From Parapristionchus giblindavisi (lineage: Eukaryota; Nematoda; Chromadorea; Rhabditida; Diplogasteridae): a stretch of 64,000 nucleotides of DNA. Of this stretch, positions 13,439 through 33,137 are shown in pieces. The DNA is taken from NCBI GenBank assembly GCA_943737045.1, contig CALSFV010000339.1, positions 1 to 64,000 on the forward strand. Reading direction: 5' to 3'. Below the pieces are notes generated by a model. The model saw only the letters and a list, made by a program, of their open reading frames with translations. It made no database searches and was not told the DNA's origin. Within the stretch, counting starts at the first letter, position 1; each line of letters begins with the position of its first letter. Both the position numbers and the translations under genes were made by a program.

Positions 13439-14058
13439 CTAGAAAGACTAAACTAGAAATATGATCGAAACAAAATGAATTAAATGCAATTAACATAAAT
13501 CGTGACAAAAGAAATTAAAAGTTAGGTTGGGTCAGATTGATGATTCGACACTAGCGAAAATAGCTGTTAAACGTCTAAAGTAAGATTGTTGTTTATTCAA
13601 ACTGAATAGTTTTATTATTGTGAACGTGTTGATTAGTAATGTTTCCTCATGCGAATTCACTCACCATTCATAAATTACTATGATCATATTATAATCCATA
13701 GATAATTCCATTTCAATGAAAGTTATGTTATTTAGTGCGGTGACTCCGCCCTGTCCATGAAATCAACAAACTTCGCGAGCGAATTCCATATTTTGCTGCG
13801 ATATTCTCAGTTGTTTCTTAAATTTTATCTTTCAAATTGCTTTAATTTAGCCTCATATCAGTTTCCATTCATTAAGGCTTTTCTCTAAACCCTACTACAT
13901 TTCTAGAATCTTCGTTTTCCTCTCAAGCAATCACGATTCCCTCATCACTTCGCGACGATCTTCTGGTTCAGTTCAAGCAGTTTGCATCTAAGATAAGATG
14001 ATAATCCGTCATTCGCGTATCAATTACATTGCATATCGTTCTTTAGTATCGTTCACTC
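13439..14058. promoter_or_regulatory. Divergent promoter region, ASPSCR1-like / LETM1
   Basis: 620 bp between the two head-to-head start codons, so it should hold both promoters. A GC-rich patch (GTGACTCCGCCCTGTCC) lies near 13739. No TATA box is obvious on either strand. Confidence 0.55.
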
Positions 14059-21736
<7,678 letters not shown>

Positions 21737-22730
21737 TCAATCCGTCAATGTATCTCTCATACATCTTTAGTTATTAGTTATTATTATCTCATTTGTATTA
21801 TATATTTGCGTGTTCACTTTGTTACAGTACTCCTCATCTCGTTTATCGATCGTTTTAATCGATATTTCCTCCTCATACACACCTCATGAATAGTTGTTGT
21901 AATCCGGTTTTTTGCGCTCTGAGATCAATTGTTGATTGTTACCTCTATTGATCTAGTAGGGCCATTTCCCATCTTTTGTATATTATTGGCTTATTATCAA
22001 TTAGGTTCAACCCACTCAATACCGTACCATCCCCATTGAATCAATCAATCAATAGTTATTAACCTAGTTATATAGTCTGTCTGTCTGTCTGTCTGTATGT
22101 TTGTCAGGAATGTGTGATGACGGGGATGAGTTGTCCCTCCGTATCTACTGTCCTTCTTATTCATTCTTTATCTAGTTCCTCTCACAACCAAGTCCACTCC
22201 CAAACCCAAACCCAATTATGTGTTCACGCCAAGAGTTTGTTTGTAAGGGTTAATGATGTACATACGATTACACACACAAAGCATTAGTAGATAATGAAAA
22301 AAAATGATTAAAAGACGTTATTAAATAGAGATAAAGATGTCACTAATTGATATGATTGTTGTGTTTGATAGTACTTCCTGAAGAAGTGCATTGGTTCTAT
22401 TTGATCCCTTGTATCTTGAGAGGAGATTCAATCCAAAATAGGAATTATGAAAGTTTATCGCTGTAGTCCCGTCTATTCATTCCCTTTCACACTTTTAGTC
22501 TTCTCCCTTCTTTTGTCTTATCTTTCTCTCCCTACCTATTTCAATCGGCAAGGGGCGTGGTCTTTGGACTATCCTCCTTTAGAGAGAAAGACCAGGCCAA
22601 GATGGGGAGAGGTCTTTTTTTGTGCGAATAACCGAACTATATCCTAAAAATATTTATCTAAAATATTCTATTATATTATGATTTTTCTTAAGGGTTGCCC
22701 GTGTACTCGATCTCATAGAAGGAGAGATTA
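21737..22730. other. Intergenic LETM1 / DEAD-box helicase
   Basis: Contains the LETM1 3' UTR, a CTGT microsatellite at about 22078-22095 and a small hairpin (GTGGTCTTT...AAAGACCAG, about 22558-22592). No coding exon is seen. Confidence 0.55.
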
Positions 22731-25700
22731 ATGAGTAGCTATCGGTAAGATTATTTTGACCTAATTATTAATCAGTACATGACGAATCGGAAGTGGTTGA
22801 TGTGTGTTCAATCCTTATTATCTTCTTTTCTTTACAGAGAAGAACATTCTGGCGGTCGTGGAGGAGGTCGATCGGGTATTATTATACTTTCATTATTTTT
22901 CATTCTTCTTTTACTTTCGAGAAGTAAGTAAATATTGATTTATTGATTTATTATAGACTACAGTGGTCGAGAAGAAGTTCCCCGTTCTCGTGGATTCGGC
23001 GCTCGTAATTCCCCTCCTCCTCCACCCGCTCATATGCGAGGAAATGATGTAGTATGTCTATTATCATTCCAGTGATCTACCCTAATCGATAATATTCAGA
23101 GAGGATCGTCACCACCAAGGCGAGGAGCCTACCCTCCTCCTCAAAGGGTATTCTAATAGATTACTCTTTATCGATTGATTTAATGATAATTAGCATGTAT
23201 ATTGAATAATACATTTCTTTTCTTGCTTGGTGGATATTGAAATTCACGTAATTTGATTGAGAGAAGTAAATCTTATCAGTCGATGCCCTTTCGACCTCTT
23301 ATCGATTGATAACGCGTGTTTCAAATATAGTTTGTTAGCGACGAAGACATGTGTCGAATAGTTATAGTGAGGGATATAGATTGAATAGATAGATAAAGTT
23401 GTTCATTCTCTCATAATCTTATCTACCCTTTCATCTTATGTGTCTTTACTCTTCTTCTACTTCAACCAATATGAAAGGATTATAGATTAATTGCTCAATT
23501 TACATCTGAATTAGCTAAAATAGCTAACGATAAATAATAATATAATTCTGATTTAATACTAGATCCCTTCATCTAGTATTTTACTTGATACGAATAATAT
23601 TGATTGATTTATTTATTACTGAAAATTTTGTATAACTCTAACTGAGGTTGTATTGTAGGGTGGTATGAGATCGGATGATATGGAGGGTCCTCGTGGAGGA
23701 GGTCCACCTCCCACACGGAATGGAGGTGACTACGGTATATATCGTATGTTTGCCCCGATATTGATTGATTCGTAGTTATTACTATTGATTATTTCAATGA
23801 GGCGAGAGTGATGATGCGATTATTGATTGATTATATTGTAGGCGATGATCGTTATGATGAACCACCCCGAAGAGAACCGCCAAGAGATGCTAGACCACCC
23901 AGGGATGATAGACCTCCCAGGGATGATAGACCACCCAGGGATGATAGACCGCCTAGTGGAGCATTTGGTGGTGTCTTTATTGATTTATTGATTGACATCT
24001 ATTATAGCAAAGACATTACATGTTTACTTATAATGATCTCCGTTTTTGTAGGGTAATATTATAGTAAGTAGCGCGAAAAAGTAACTTACTTTATACCAGT
24101 GATGGTCTATCAATATCCCAGGTTCTTCAAATGCGTGTGGATACCTAAATTTTGGGTCAAAAACGCGTGTGGGTAACCCGATATTTAGATAAAAAACCCG
24201 AAATCGTGAAAATTTCAAGAAAATCGTCAATTTATGGTCCAATTTTGCGGGTGGGTAACCATGAAAGGCACATTTTTGCGGGTGGGTCTATCCCATGGGA
24301 TAACCAAAGGCCATGTCTGCTTTATACTTACTTTTTTTGTTACTGTTTTGCTGTTTCATGAAAATATAGTGGGGAAAGTAAGCATAAAGCAAGTTTCTTT
24401 TGCGCGCTACTTACTATAATACTACGCTGCAAAACCGGAGTGGTGATAGTTTTGATTTATTTGAAGGTGATTGATTGATTACAGGAAGTCCAAAATATAA
24501 TGATGATCGTGATAGAAGAAGCTATGATAATCGTCCACCAGAGAGAAATAGAGGAGGAATGGATGACAGACCATATGAAAGATGTATGTTGGTTATTATC
24601 GAATCCATATATTGATGTAGATGATTTACTCTTAGAAGAGAAATACTATTGATCTCTGTATCGAAATGAAGATAACTGAGTTCCACTTTTTTATCTTCTC
24701 TTAGTTGTTCATACAAGTTGTCTTGTTGATGAGATGTCCGAAATTTCCTCGATTGATTTATCATTCATTTGACAATATACATTTGATTAATGATGTCTTT
24801 GTTTCAGCAAATAATCAAGAACGTCCACCTCGCAATGATGGATATCCAAGAGGACCACAACAAGACAAAGAAGGTATTGATTGATTGATATGATTGAACT
24901 TTATTGATTGATTGATATGATTGAACTTTATTGATTGATTGATTGTAGGTCCCTCTGGTGGTCCACGGGGATTCGGGGCTCCTCCACAGAGTAATGAATT
25001 TGGATCAAGAGGAGGAGGAGGATATGATAGTAGAGAAAGAGATGGAGGAGGAAGACCATCAAATGCAATGAGAGATGATCCACCAAGAGGAGGTTGGTCT
25101 TTTGTTTTGTTGGTGAAACATGAAACGTGCAGGTTATGAATGATATTGATTGTTTCAGGAGGTCAAAACAACTTCCAAGATCGTGAGAGTGGACGTAATG
25201 AACGACCAGCATTCGGATCTAATAGGGAAGGAGGAGATAGAGGAGGATATGGTGGTGGAAGAGGAGGAGGATCATATGGTCAAGATAGAAATGAGGGTGG
25301 CTACGGTAGTGGAAACAAAGGAGGAGGAGGAGGATCGTATGTTCAAGAAAGAAATGATGGTTATGGTAGTGGAAATAGAGGAGGAGGAGGAAGCTCATTT
25401 GGTCAAGGAAGACGGAATGATGGTGAATACGGTAGTTCTAATAGAGGAGGAGGATACAATGAAGGAAGGAATGATGATCGAGGAGGATACGGTAATAGTG
25501 GAGGATACGGTAATAGAGGAGGAGGATCGTCATTTGGTCAAAGAAGGAATGATGACAGTTACGGTAATGGGAATAGAGGAGGAAATGATGGAAGATTCGG
25601 AGGTGGAAGAGAAGGTGGATTTGGACAAAGAGGAGGTGGACAAGGATACCAATCGAATGAGCGATATGGAGATAGAGATAGAGATGGATATGGTGGAGGA

Positions 25701-28700
25701 GGAGGAGGGCAATTCGGTTCCGGATCTGGATTCGGTTCGGGTCAGGGCGGTTCCACTTTCGGTAGAGGAGGATTTGGAGGTGGAAGAGGAGGAGGATTCA
25801 GTGGTCAACAGTCATCATTTGGACGATTTAGAAATGATGGGGTAAGGAGATATTGATTTATTAATTGATTAATAAATTATTATTTATTGATTTATATATT
25901 GATTGATTGTAGCCTCGTGACTTTGATGCGAAGACTGAAGATGGGGATGCGATGTTTGCTCCTCGAGACTACTCCACTAAATTCTCAACTACTGAAGAAC
26001 TGTACGACACGGATGCACAGAATGCACAGGTATACTGTAGTGTACGGTAGACGATAGGGTTACTGTAGTGTACGGCAGATGATAGGGTTACTGTAGTATA
26101 CGGTAGATGATAGGGTTACTGTAGTATACGGTAGATGATAGGGTTACTGTAGTGTACGGTATATGATAGGGTTACTGTAGTATACGGTAGATGATAGGGT
26201 TACTGTAGTATACGGTAGATGATAGGGTTACTGTAGTATATGGTAGATGATAGGGTTACTGTAGTATACGGTAGATGATAGGGTTACTGTAGTATACGGT
26301 AGATGATAGGGTTACTGTTGTATACGGTAGGTGATAGGGTTACTGTAGTATACGGTAGATGATAGGGTTACTGTAGTATACGGTAGGTGATAGGGTTACT
26401 GTAGTGTACGGTAGATGATAGGTTTACTGTAATGGTCACTAGATGAGATGAATACTATAGTGCACACGTAGCGAATAGTTTCATATTAGCCTTTAATCAC
26501 TGAAAAGAATATTGTATATTACTTAATATATTCTTCTTACAGAACATACATCTTGATGAGGATTCTAAATTGAAGATTATCGGACCGGATTCTGATAGTA
26601 TACATCATATTGAGTTAGTTTATATTATTATTATTATTTGTATTATTATTATTATTATTATTATTTTCCAGATCATGGCAATCATCTGGATTATCTCAAG
26701 AAATCATTGATATAGCTGTCAATCGTTGCAAGTACACAATAGTTCGTCCAATTCAATCGTACGGTATTCCCGCCATTATGGTGAGTTTAAAAAAATTAAA
26801 TGTTTTTGTTATTGAGTCCCGGAGAATATTGAAAAAAATTATTTATTATTAAAATATTAATATTATATTATTATAAAAATATTATTATAAAAATATTTAT
26901 TGCTGTTTCGAAGGCTCGCCTTAATGCCGGCTCTATTAGAGGCCATTTACGCGTTTTTGTCCAATCTGGCTCGTTTAATTCTGTCTTACTTCTAGTAAAA
27001 TATGAAAAATAATCAAAACTAGGATGTGTTCAGTAAAGTATTTTTTAAACTAAATTGCTAAACACATCCTTGTTTTGTGGAATAGTATGTAGTTTGAATA
27101 TATTGAATCCTCTTCTAGGCTGGACGTGATGTCGTGGCTCAATCAGAAACTGGATCAGGAAAATCAGCTGCGTTCATTCTTCCTATTGTTCATGAGGTAA
27201 TCATTATAATAATTATTATAATTATAATTATAATACTATTTATCCATATTCAATAATAGTAATGAAAACGCGAGAGATACAACGAAATGATGACAAAACA
27301 CAATGATGATATGCAGTAATGAATAGAATGAAAGATACAATATGGATACTATGGTTATACTGCATGGGGAAGATGAACTATTATTAGATGAATACCCAAT
27401 GATGGTTGTTTCATTCAATTGACCATCCCTCATTTCAGTGTATTCGTAATCCTCGTCCACAAGGAAGTGGAAAGATTCGTGCTCTCATGATTGCACCTAC
27501 AAGAGAATTAGTCATTCAATTATACGAACAATGTCTCAAGTTCATCGGTAGGTCCTCTATTCATTCATTAATTCGGTTGTAGAACAATTAAAATAGAAAT
27601 GTATCATTTGTGTGGATAGTGAACAATATATTAACACTTACGTATGAAAAGCATGAAATCTATATGAATCCGTTAGTCTAATATTGCTAAAAATTCATGC
27701 ATATATTGTATACTAAGAATATATAATAGAAAAATGAATATTTATAGAAGGAACTAATGTGAAGTGTACAGTATCCTTTGGACAACATAAAAAATGGATG
27801 GTTATCAGCCAACTTAATGAGTATGTATTTTATATTTGGGTTCTTATAGTTTAATAATAATAATATTTGTATTACTATTATACTCATTATTATTATAATA
27901 GTGTATAATGTATATTTCATTAATTTTGTTCAGTGGTGCGGATATTCTCGTATGCACAATTGGTCGTCTCCAGGATCACTTCAATAGTGGAGATGTAAAT
28001 AATTATTTATTTATTTATTTATTTATTCCATCACTTATAATGAGAAGGGGGTAATAGTATAAAAATATTATTTATTTATTTATATTATTATTGTTGTATG
28101 TTATAGATATCATTGGATGCTCTTCGTTACTTTGTAATTGATGAGGCAGATCGTATGTTGGAAGAGAAGAAGGGAATGAGAGATCTGGATGATATTCTCA
28201 ATGATCGACGATTCCCTCGAGTGAGTAATGTCCCTCTATTATTCTATCTATTTATAATAATCATCATTAGGGATGGGAATTGTGGATAAAATGGTATACT
28301 GTAAAAATAAAATTGGAGCCCTTTATGCACCAACAAGATGATCTTGCGGGTCCTCTAAAATAACAAAAAAAACAATGCAGGAAAACGCTAGAAATTTTTT
28401 ATTCGTAACCCTTTTGTGAATTCCGACAACAAGAGTGACCCTCCCTCCGACAGGGAATGGATCGTGTTTTATTTATTCAATTAACATTGTAGTAAAATAT
28501 TGATTGATTTGTCATTTAAGCCGAGTGATCGACAAACTCTTCTATTCTCTGCAACAATGGATGCTGCTGTGAAGGAGTATGCTAAACGAATCATGAAACA
28601 GAAGTAAGTCTTTACTGTTATGTAGTACCAACTTGTAATAATGGTATTATTAATATTATTGTAAATTGTAGTGTCCTCTACATTCTTCCGGAACATGATC

Positions 28701-30130
28701 GCAAAGCTAACATGAGGATCAAACAAGTGTTCATCAAGTAAGTTATCCATTGTATCCATTCCGTCCTCACTTATGTTATATTTGATCTTTGATCTTTGAA
28801 GAGCAGAAGGCCGGTCCGTGAAGAATGACATTCTAGTGAATATGATCGAAGAAGTAAGTTGTAAAGATAATAATATATACATCGTTATTATGTTTACGGT
28901 CGCTTACTGCTTGTTCTTTTGATAGAATTAATGATAATAATATGATTGATTTAGGAATTGAAATCATGTGGTGATCCTTCTCGATTCCGAAAGACACTAA
29001 TATTCGTGAATAAGAAGGTTGATACAAATATCTTGTCCATGTATCTTTCATCTAGTACAAGTGTCAGAGCACAATCCATCAATGGGTACGTTATATAGAA
29101 TTACTTAGCTTTTTTAAAAATTAAAAATGATCATACCTCGCAAACCAGTAAAAACGAGTGAAACGGAAATAAATTGCCCAAGAAGCGTTTGTGTGGATTT
29201 ATTGATTCATTGATTTATTGATTAATTCATCCTTTCAGTGATAAGGGTCAACATCTGAGAGATGCAGCTATCCAATCATTCAGAGATGGCACTGTCAAAA
29301 TCCTTATTGGAACTGACCTATGCGAGAGGTATTTTATTTTATTTTCATATGTAAAATAATGTATGCTAATACGCGTTAATTACAGAGGATTGGATATCAA
29401 AAATCTCGAGCACGTCATTAATTTTGACATGCCGACAGAGGGAGACAGGTTTGTATAATATCGATTGATTATCCAATCAATTGATTGATTGTAGATATGT
29501 TCATCGTATCGGTAGAACGGGTCGAGTCCACAATGGAACAGCCACTTCATTCATAGATTCAACTTCTCAAGGAATTCTTCCCGATATCATTGATATCGCC
29601 AAGAATGCAGGTCAAGAAGTACCATCATGGATGGAAGAAATGAGCTCCGGTATGTACTACTTATTCTTTAATATCAAAAATATTGATTTTGTCCCCGTTC
29701 ACAATTTATTCCTCTCATCATCATAGGAAGAAATAGTGGATTCGGTTCTGGTGGTGGAGGAGGAAATGGATTTGGATCAGGCAAGACCTCTTTCGGTTCG
29801 ACTAGTTTCGGTACCTCGACCACTGATTTCGGTACCTCGACGTCCGCATTTGGATCATCAGCATCAACTGGATTTGGATCTGCTACTTCAAATGGATTCG
29901 GTATTCTTTTGGATGATATTGATTACAATATAATGAATAAATATATAGGTACACCAGCTGAAGAGATGAAGAGTGAAAGTTCAACGAATGGAAGTAATTC
30001 AATGGGATTTGGTACAGTAGCAAGAGAACTTGATGATATTGATCGTTCATCAACACCTTCTACACCTACTCCTTCTGCACCACCTACAGCTCATCCTGCT
30101 GAGGAAGTTGGTGATGATGATGATTGGTAG
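22731..30130 (+). CDS. Vasa/GLH-like DEAD-box RNA helicase with RG-rich and FG-rich tails
   Basis: Starts at 22731 (MSSYR, joining EEHSGGRGGGRSG) and ends TAG 30128-30130. The N-terminal half is disordered: PPRDDR tandem repeats (23870-23955) and a long Gly/Arg/FG-rich exon (25160-25841). The helicase core (about 26540-29660) has a Q-motif-like VRPIQ, motif I SETGSGKS, Ia PTRELVIQ, Ib TIGRL, II DEAD, III SAT, V GTDLCERGLD and VI HRIGRTGR. The C-terminal tail (29728-30127) has about eight FG dipeptides and ends acidic plus Trp (GDDDDW), like vasa proteins. No CCHC fingers were seen, unlike C. elegans GLHs. Known family role: germ-granule RNA helicase; whether this one is germline is inference. 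DDX3/LAF-1 relatives are the main alternative. Motif I (canonical AQTGSGKT) and Ib (TPGR) deviate. Confidence 0.88.
24038..24440. mobile_element. GTAAGTAGCGCG-family MITE, copy 2, interrupted
   Basis: Ends (CTCCGTTTTTGTAGGGTAAT; AATACTACGCTGCAAAACCG) and the inner AGTAAGTAGCGCG / CGCGCTACTTACT match copy 1. It is 403 bp because a second element is inserted at 24097-24319. It lies in a helicase intron. Confidence 0.85.
24097..24319. mobile_element. hAT-like MITE nested in copy 2
   Basis: Starts CAGTGATGG and ends CCATGTCTG, flanked by an 8-bp direct duplication CTTTATAC (24089-24096 and 24320-24327). An 8-bp duplication with CAG-type ends is typical of hAT elements. Internal GTGGGTAACC and GCGGGTGGGT motifs match the larger element at 58068-59798. 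Confidence 0.85.
26031..26430. repeat. 28-bp minisatellite in a helicase intron
   Basis: About 14 tandem copies of GTATACGGTAGATGATAGGG plus TTACTGTA, with a few substitutions. The array begins within a few bases of the splice donor. Confidence 0.92.
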
Positions 30131-30965
30131 ATCAATCGATAATTCAATATATTCATTACTTGTGTATTCTACTCTTTGCTACCATTGTATTCAATTTCTT
30201 TATTCTCATCTCACTCACGACATATGCTTCTAATTGTACTTGATTATGCTATGATTGATAGAGTATCTTACTTTCCCGTCCCTTTCACCCCCACTCTCTT
30301 TTATCTATGTTTATTTCCCAATGAGGTCAATAATCCTCAGTGATCTATCTCTTCATTGCACAATGTTCACATGTCGTCAAGGAACTTAGCAATCAGTCTA
30401 ATTATATTGATATGAGATGTTTCCATTACTTTAATTATGTACTTGTTTGCCCTCACTGCAGTTGAACTATTCTCAATCTCGGCACTACTTTCTGTTACTT
30501 TTATTTTAATTGTTTACTAATTGTATTTTACAGCCAGTGCATCTATATGTGTTTGAGTTTCGGTTCCCTTGCCAATAGTTCCGGGCCTATGACAAACTAT
30601 TGATTACCCAATTATAAACAAACACATTTGTGTTTTACAGTATTCTCGGATCCCCATCACCTATACCTATTATTAATCATGCGTTGCCTATCTATTATTG
30701 TTATCATAATTGATCATAAATAATTATCGATTATTTCACTTATAGAAAATTCAAGTTTATCTACACAACAGTTAGCAATGAAATGGCAATAATGGAAACA
30801 ATATCGAGATCATGTGAATAATACGATTAAAGATAAATCAATCAGTCCATCATTTCAAATTTTGCCCCGAGGGTATATTCTGCAAATTTCAGCGCCATCT
30901 GGTGACGGGAAAAGAGTAAAAACGCGATGTCAACCCGTCGTCGTCTGGCCTCAACGACGGCTCTA
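30131..30965. other. Intergenic, 3' of helicase
   Basis: Probably includes the helicase 3' UTR. A short open frame starting MSTRRRLASTTALG at about 30928 runs into the inverted repeat at 30966 and stops soon after. I cannot support it as a gene. Confidence 0.45.
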
Positions 30966-31000
30966 GGAGCGGATGAGTATATGAAGTACATGTCTTCTTA

Positions 31001-31035
31001 TAGGGACCCATGATCTAGTGGATAGTAGATCGAAC
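31001..31035 (+). other. tRNA-like 5' half, left end of foldback
   Basis: AGGGACCCATGATCTAGTGG followed by ATAGTAGATCGAACTG is the diverged partner of the tRNA-like segment at 32169-32246. The B box is not preserved here. Confidence 0.45.
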
Positions 31036-32168
31036 TGTCAAGATAGGAAGTGGTTCCGTTTCAGTGCTAGATCAGTGATAGAGTGGCCAGATGATCAGAC
31101 GAGATCGATGGGCAGAGACGCATAGAGTCATCGCGCGCGCACTGAACTTGATTTACCACCACTGTTGAGACAGGTGGCGGGCTGGGATAACTTCACTGAA
31201 AAAACATAAAAATTTTAAAAATAATAATTTTAATAAAATAAATACTTTAAATGATTCTTATAATTTTATTGGCACAGATATTCATATAGAAAAGTCCAAA
31301 TACCTGCGAAAGAAAATATAAAAAAACTGATAATTATGATAACCTGCTAAATGGCTTAAATAAATCACTTAACGGGGGCAACGCCAGCAACAGTAGAAAA
31401 ATCACATTAATATTATTAAATAATATTAAATTTATGCGTTAGAATGAGAATTAGATTTAGTGAACAAATGATGTAGTGACGAACAACATAAAATATGATG
31501 CCACAACTTAGGTAGCAAAGAAATAACAATTAATTATTATTTATCAAGTACGGACAAATTAATGTTTTCGGAAAGATTTAATTGTTGGGCAAATAATAAA
31601 GCTATTGCTAGCTATTGCTGTAAGTTTATTTCAATTGGCAGCAAGACGATTTGAATGGCTAATTAAGCTAGGGTAATTTACAGAGAAGTGCATAGAAGAT
31701 CGCTTTTTATGCAACAATTTTTTTGCATCATCTTGTAATCAATACTATTTCAGTTTTCAAGTTTTTGAATGTTAGATTTATTTTCTTTTAACAGAAAATA
31801 ACAAGCGAAAATCAACAACTAAGAAAACTGTTTCTATTTAAAACCTTTATCTTCGTCCATTGTTCGAAAAATTGTGGACAAAGATCAAAGATCAAAGATC
31901 AAACTTCAGCAATAGAATAACAACTTTGTGAACATCTCTAACATACTAGTCACATTTTAAGATCTATACGCTTATTTTTTCAGCTTTGACATGTTACCGT
32001 TATCGTCCGTTTTTGATTTTTCGTGCACTTTTTCTGTTTCTGCATCAATAAACATTGAAAATCATTGATAGTGCATTCAATACAAATACATAAATAGCAT
32101 AAATGCATCAAGAAAAATGGCAAAAAGAGATGGGTTCTATTGAGCGTGGTCTTCTTTTGCTAATCCTT

Positions 32169-32246
32169 CTCGGGGATCGAACTTCCCTGTCGACCAACGG
32201 ATCGGGTTATCAGTTCGACCTACTATCCACTAGACCACGGGTCCCT
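32169..32246 (-). other. tRNA-like segment, right end of foldback
   Basis: 78 nt reading AGGGACCCGTGGTCTAGTGG at the start and GTTCGATCCCCGAG at the end, with well-formed A-box-like and B-box-like motifs at tRNA spacing. Acceptor and T stems do not pair properly, so I call it tRNA-derived rather than a working tRNA. Confidence 0.55.
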
Positions 32247-32308
32247 ATTAGAAAACATATGAAACGAACTACATATACTCATCCGCTCCCGTACTTATAA
32301 AGCGATGC

Positions 32309-32635
32309 ATGACTCCGCCCATTTTTTGCGAACCTTATTTATATGACGATGCTGGCCCCGCCCATTTTACTTCGCGGGCTTAGACACAGATTTCAAACAT
32401 TAACAACCCCAAATTCTTTATTTATTTCGGAAAAGGTGTTCCAGCAAGTGCTGGAATACGCCGACAGTACGCGGACGTCGGAGCTAGGAGGCGTCCTACT
32501 TCTGAAGAATACATCGAGGAGACCATCAACGACGAGGACGACGAGCTTTCGACGACGATAGTGGCGATTCGCCCTGCAAAACAGCAAATTACGAGATTCA
32601 ACGATTTGAGCTTTGTGAACGATCACTTTGTATAA
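32309..32635 (+). pseudogene. Unassigned coding-like frame with one in-frame TAG
   Basis: One frame runs from ATG 32309 (MTPPIFCEPYLYDDAG) through a TAG at 32381-32383 to TAA 32633-32635. The downstream part (GVPASAGIRRQYADVGARRR, then PTSEEYIEETINDEDDEL and QQITRFNDLSFVNDHFV) has protein-like composition, and the DNA is richer in GC than its surroundings. I do not recognise a family. It could be the 3' exon of a gene cut by the foldback element upstream, a pseudogene, or chance. Confidence 0.25.
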
Positions 32636-32849
32636 AAGTTTGGTTTCTGTCAACGATACAGATCAGTGAGCAGTGAAGAGGACGTTGGCAAAGGCAAAGG
32701 CAAATGCAATAACGTAACGAAGATGAAGTATATTCTAACAGCGGTTCTGTTCAAAAGTCAAAAGTATGAAAAAGGATTGGCAAAATATCCACAAAATTTT
32801 CGTCTTTTCGCGACTTGAACATAACATATTAGGAAAGAGAATCCAAGGA

Positions 32850-33137
32850 TGGCTCGTACCTTCAAAGAATCTTCACGTTCCCGAGTCCACTATCTGATGT
32901 TATCTAGGCAGTGGCGACAGGATTCTAGACGAACTTGCTCTTCGGTCATGACGATGCGTAGCGACGATTCGGCCTGTAGAATGAGAAATTGAAAGGTTTG
33001 ATCTTCCCGTCAAAGGTTTCAGAGAAGAGAACAAAGTCAAGCACCATACCTTGTACGGATCTGCACAAGAGTGAAGTCATCTTAGTAGATTACGTCATCT
33101 ACGGCGGTGGTGATAGGTGTCGTGTCGATCTCTGAAA
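32850..33137 (+). other. Unresolved small coding-like region, both strands
   Basis: Plus strand: ATG 32850 opens MARTFKESSRSRVHYLMLSR. After a possible 65-bp intron (GT 32957, AG 33022) a frame KRTKSSTIPCTDLHKSEVIL continues to a TGA near 33137. Minus strand: an acceptor (CATTCTACAG) precedes AESSLRIVMTEEQVRLESC, ending with a stop near 32889. The two readings conflict and neither is recognised. Confidence 0.2.

Larger units (their letters stand above)
30966..32289. mobile_element. Foldback element with tRNA-like ends
   Basis: The left end GGAGCGGATGAGTATATG is inverted at the right end (CATATACTCATCCGCTCC). The repeat continues about 80 bp through AGGGACCC and TCTAGTGGATAGTAG on both sides. 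The interior is AT-rich without a recognisable transposase. No clear target duplication was found. Confidence 0.7.

Noticed and set aside
25530..25845. Open frames overlapping the Gly-rich exon in other frames and strand
   Set aside because: Shadows of the GGN-rich codons of the helicase N-terminal exon, whose frame joins the neighbouring exons.
26031..26430. CRISPR-like array
   Set aside because: Units are directly adjacent 28-mers without spacers, in a eukaryotic intron.
22731..30130. Zinc-knuckle GLH orthologue
   Set aside because: No CCHC motif found in any exon; only vasa/GLH-like is justified.
32169..32246. Functional tRNA gene
   Set aside because: A/B-box-like motifs are present, but acceptor and T stems do not pair.
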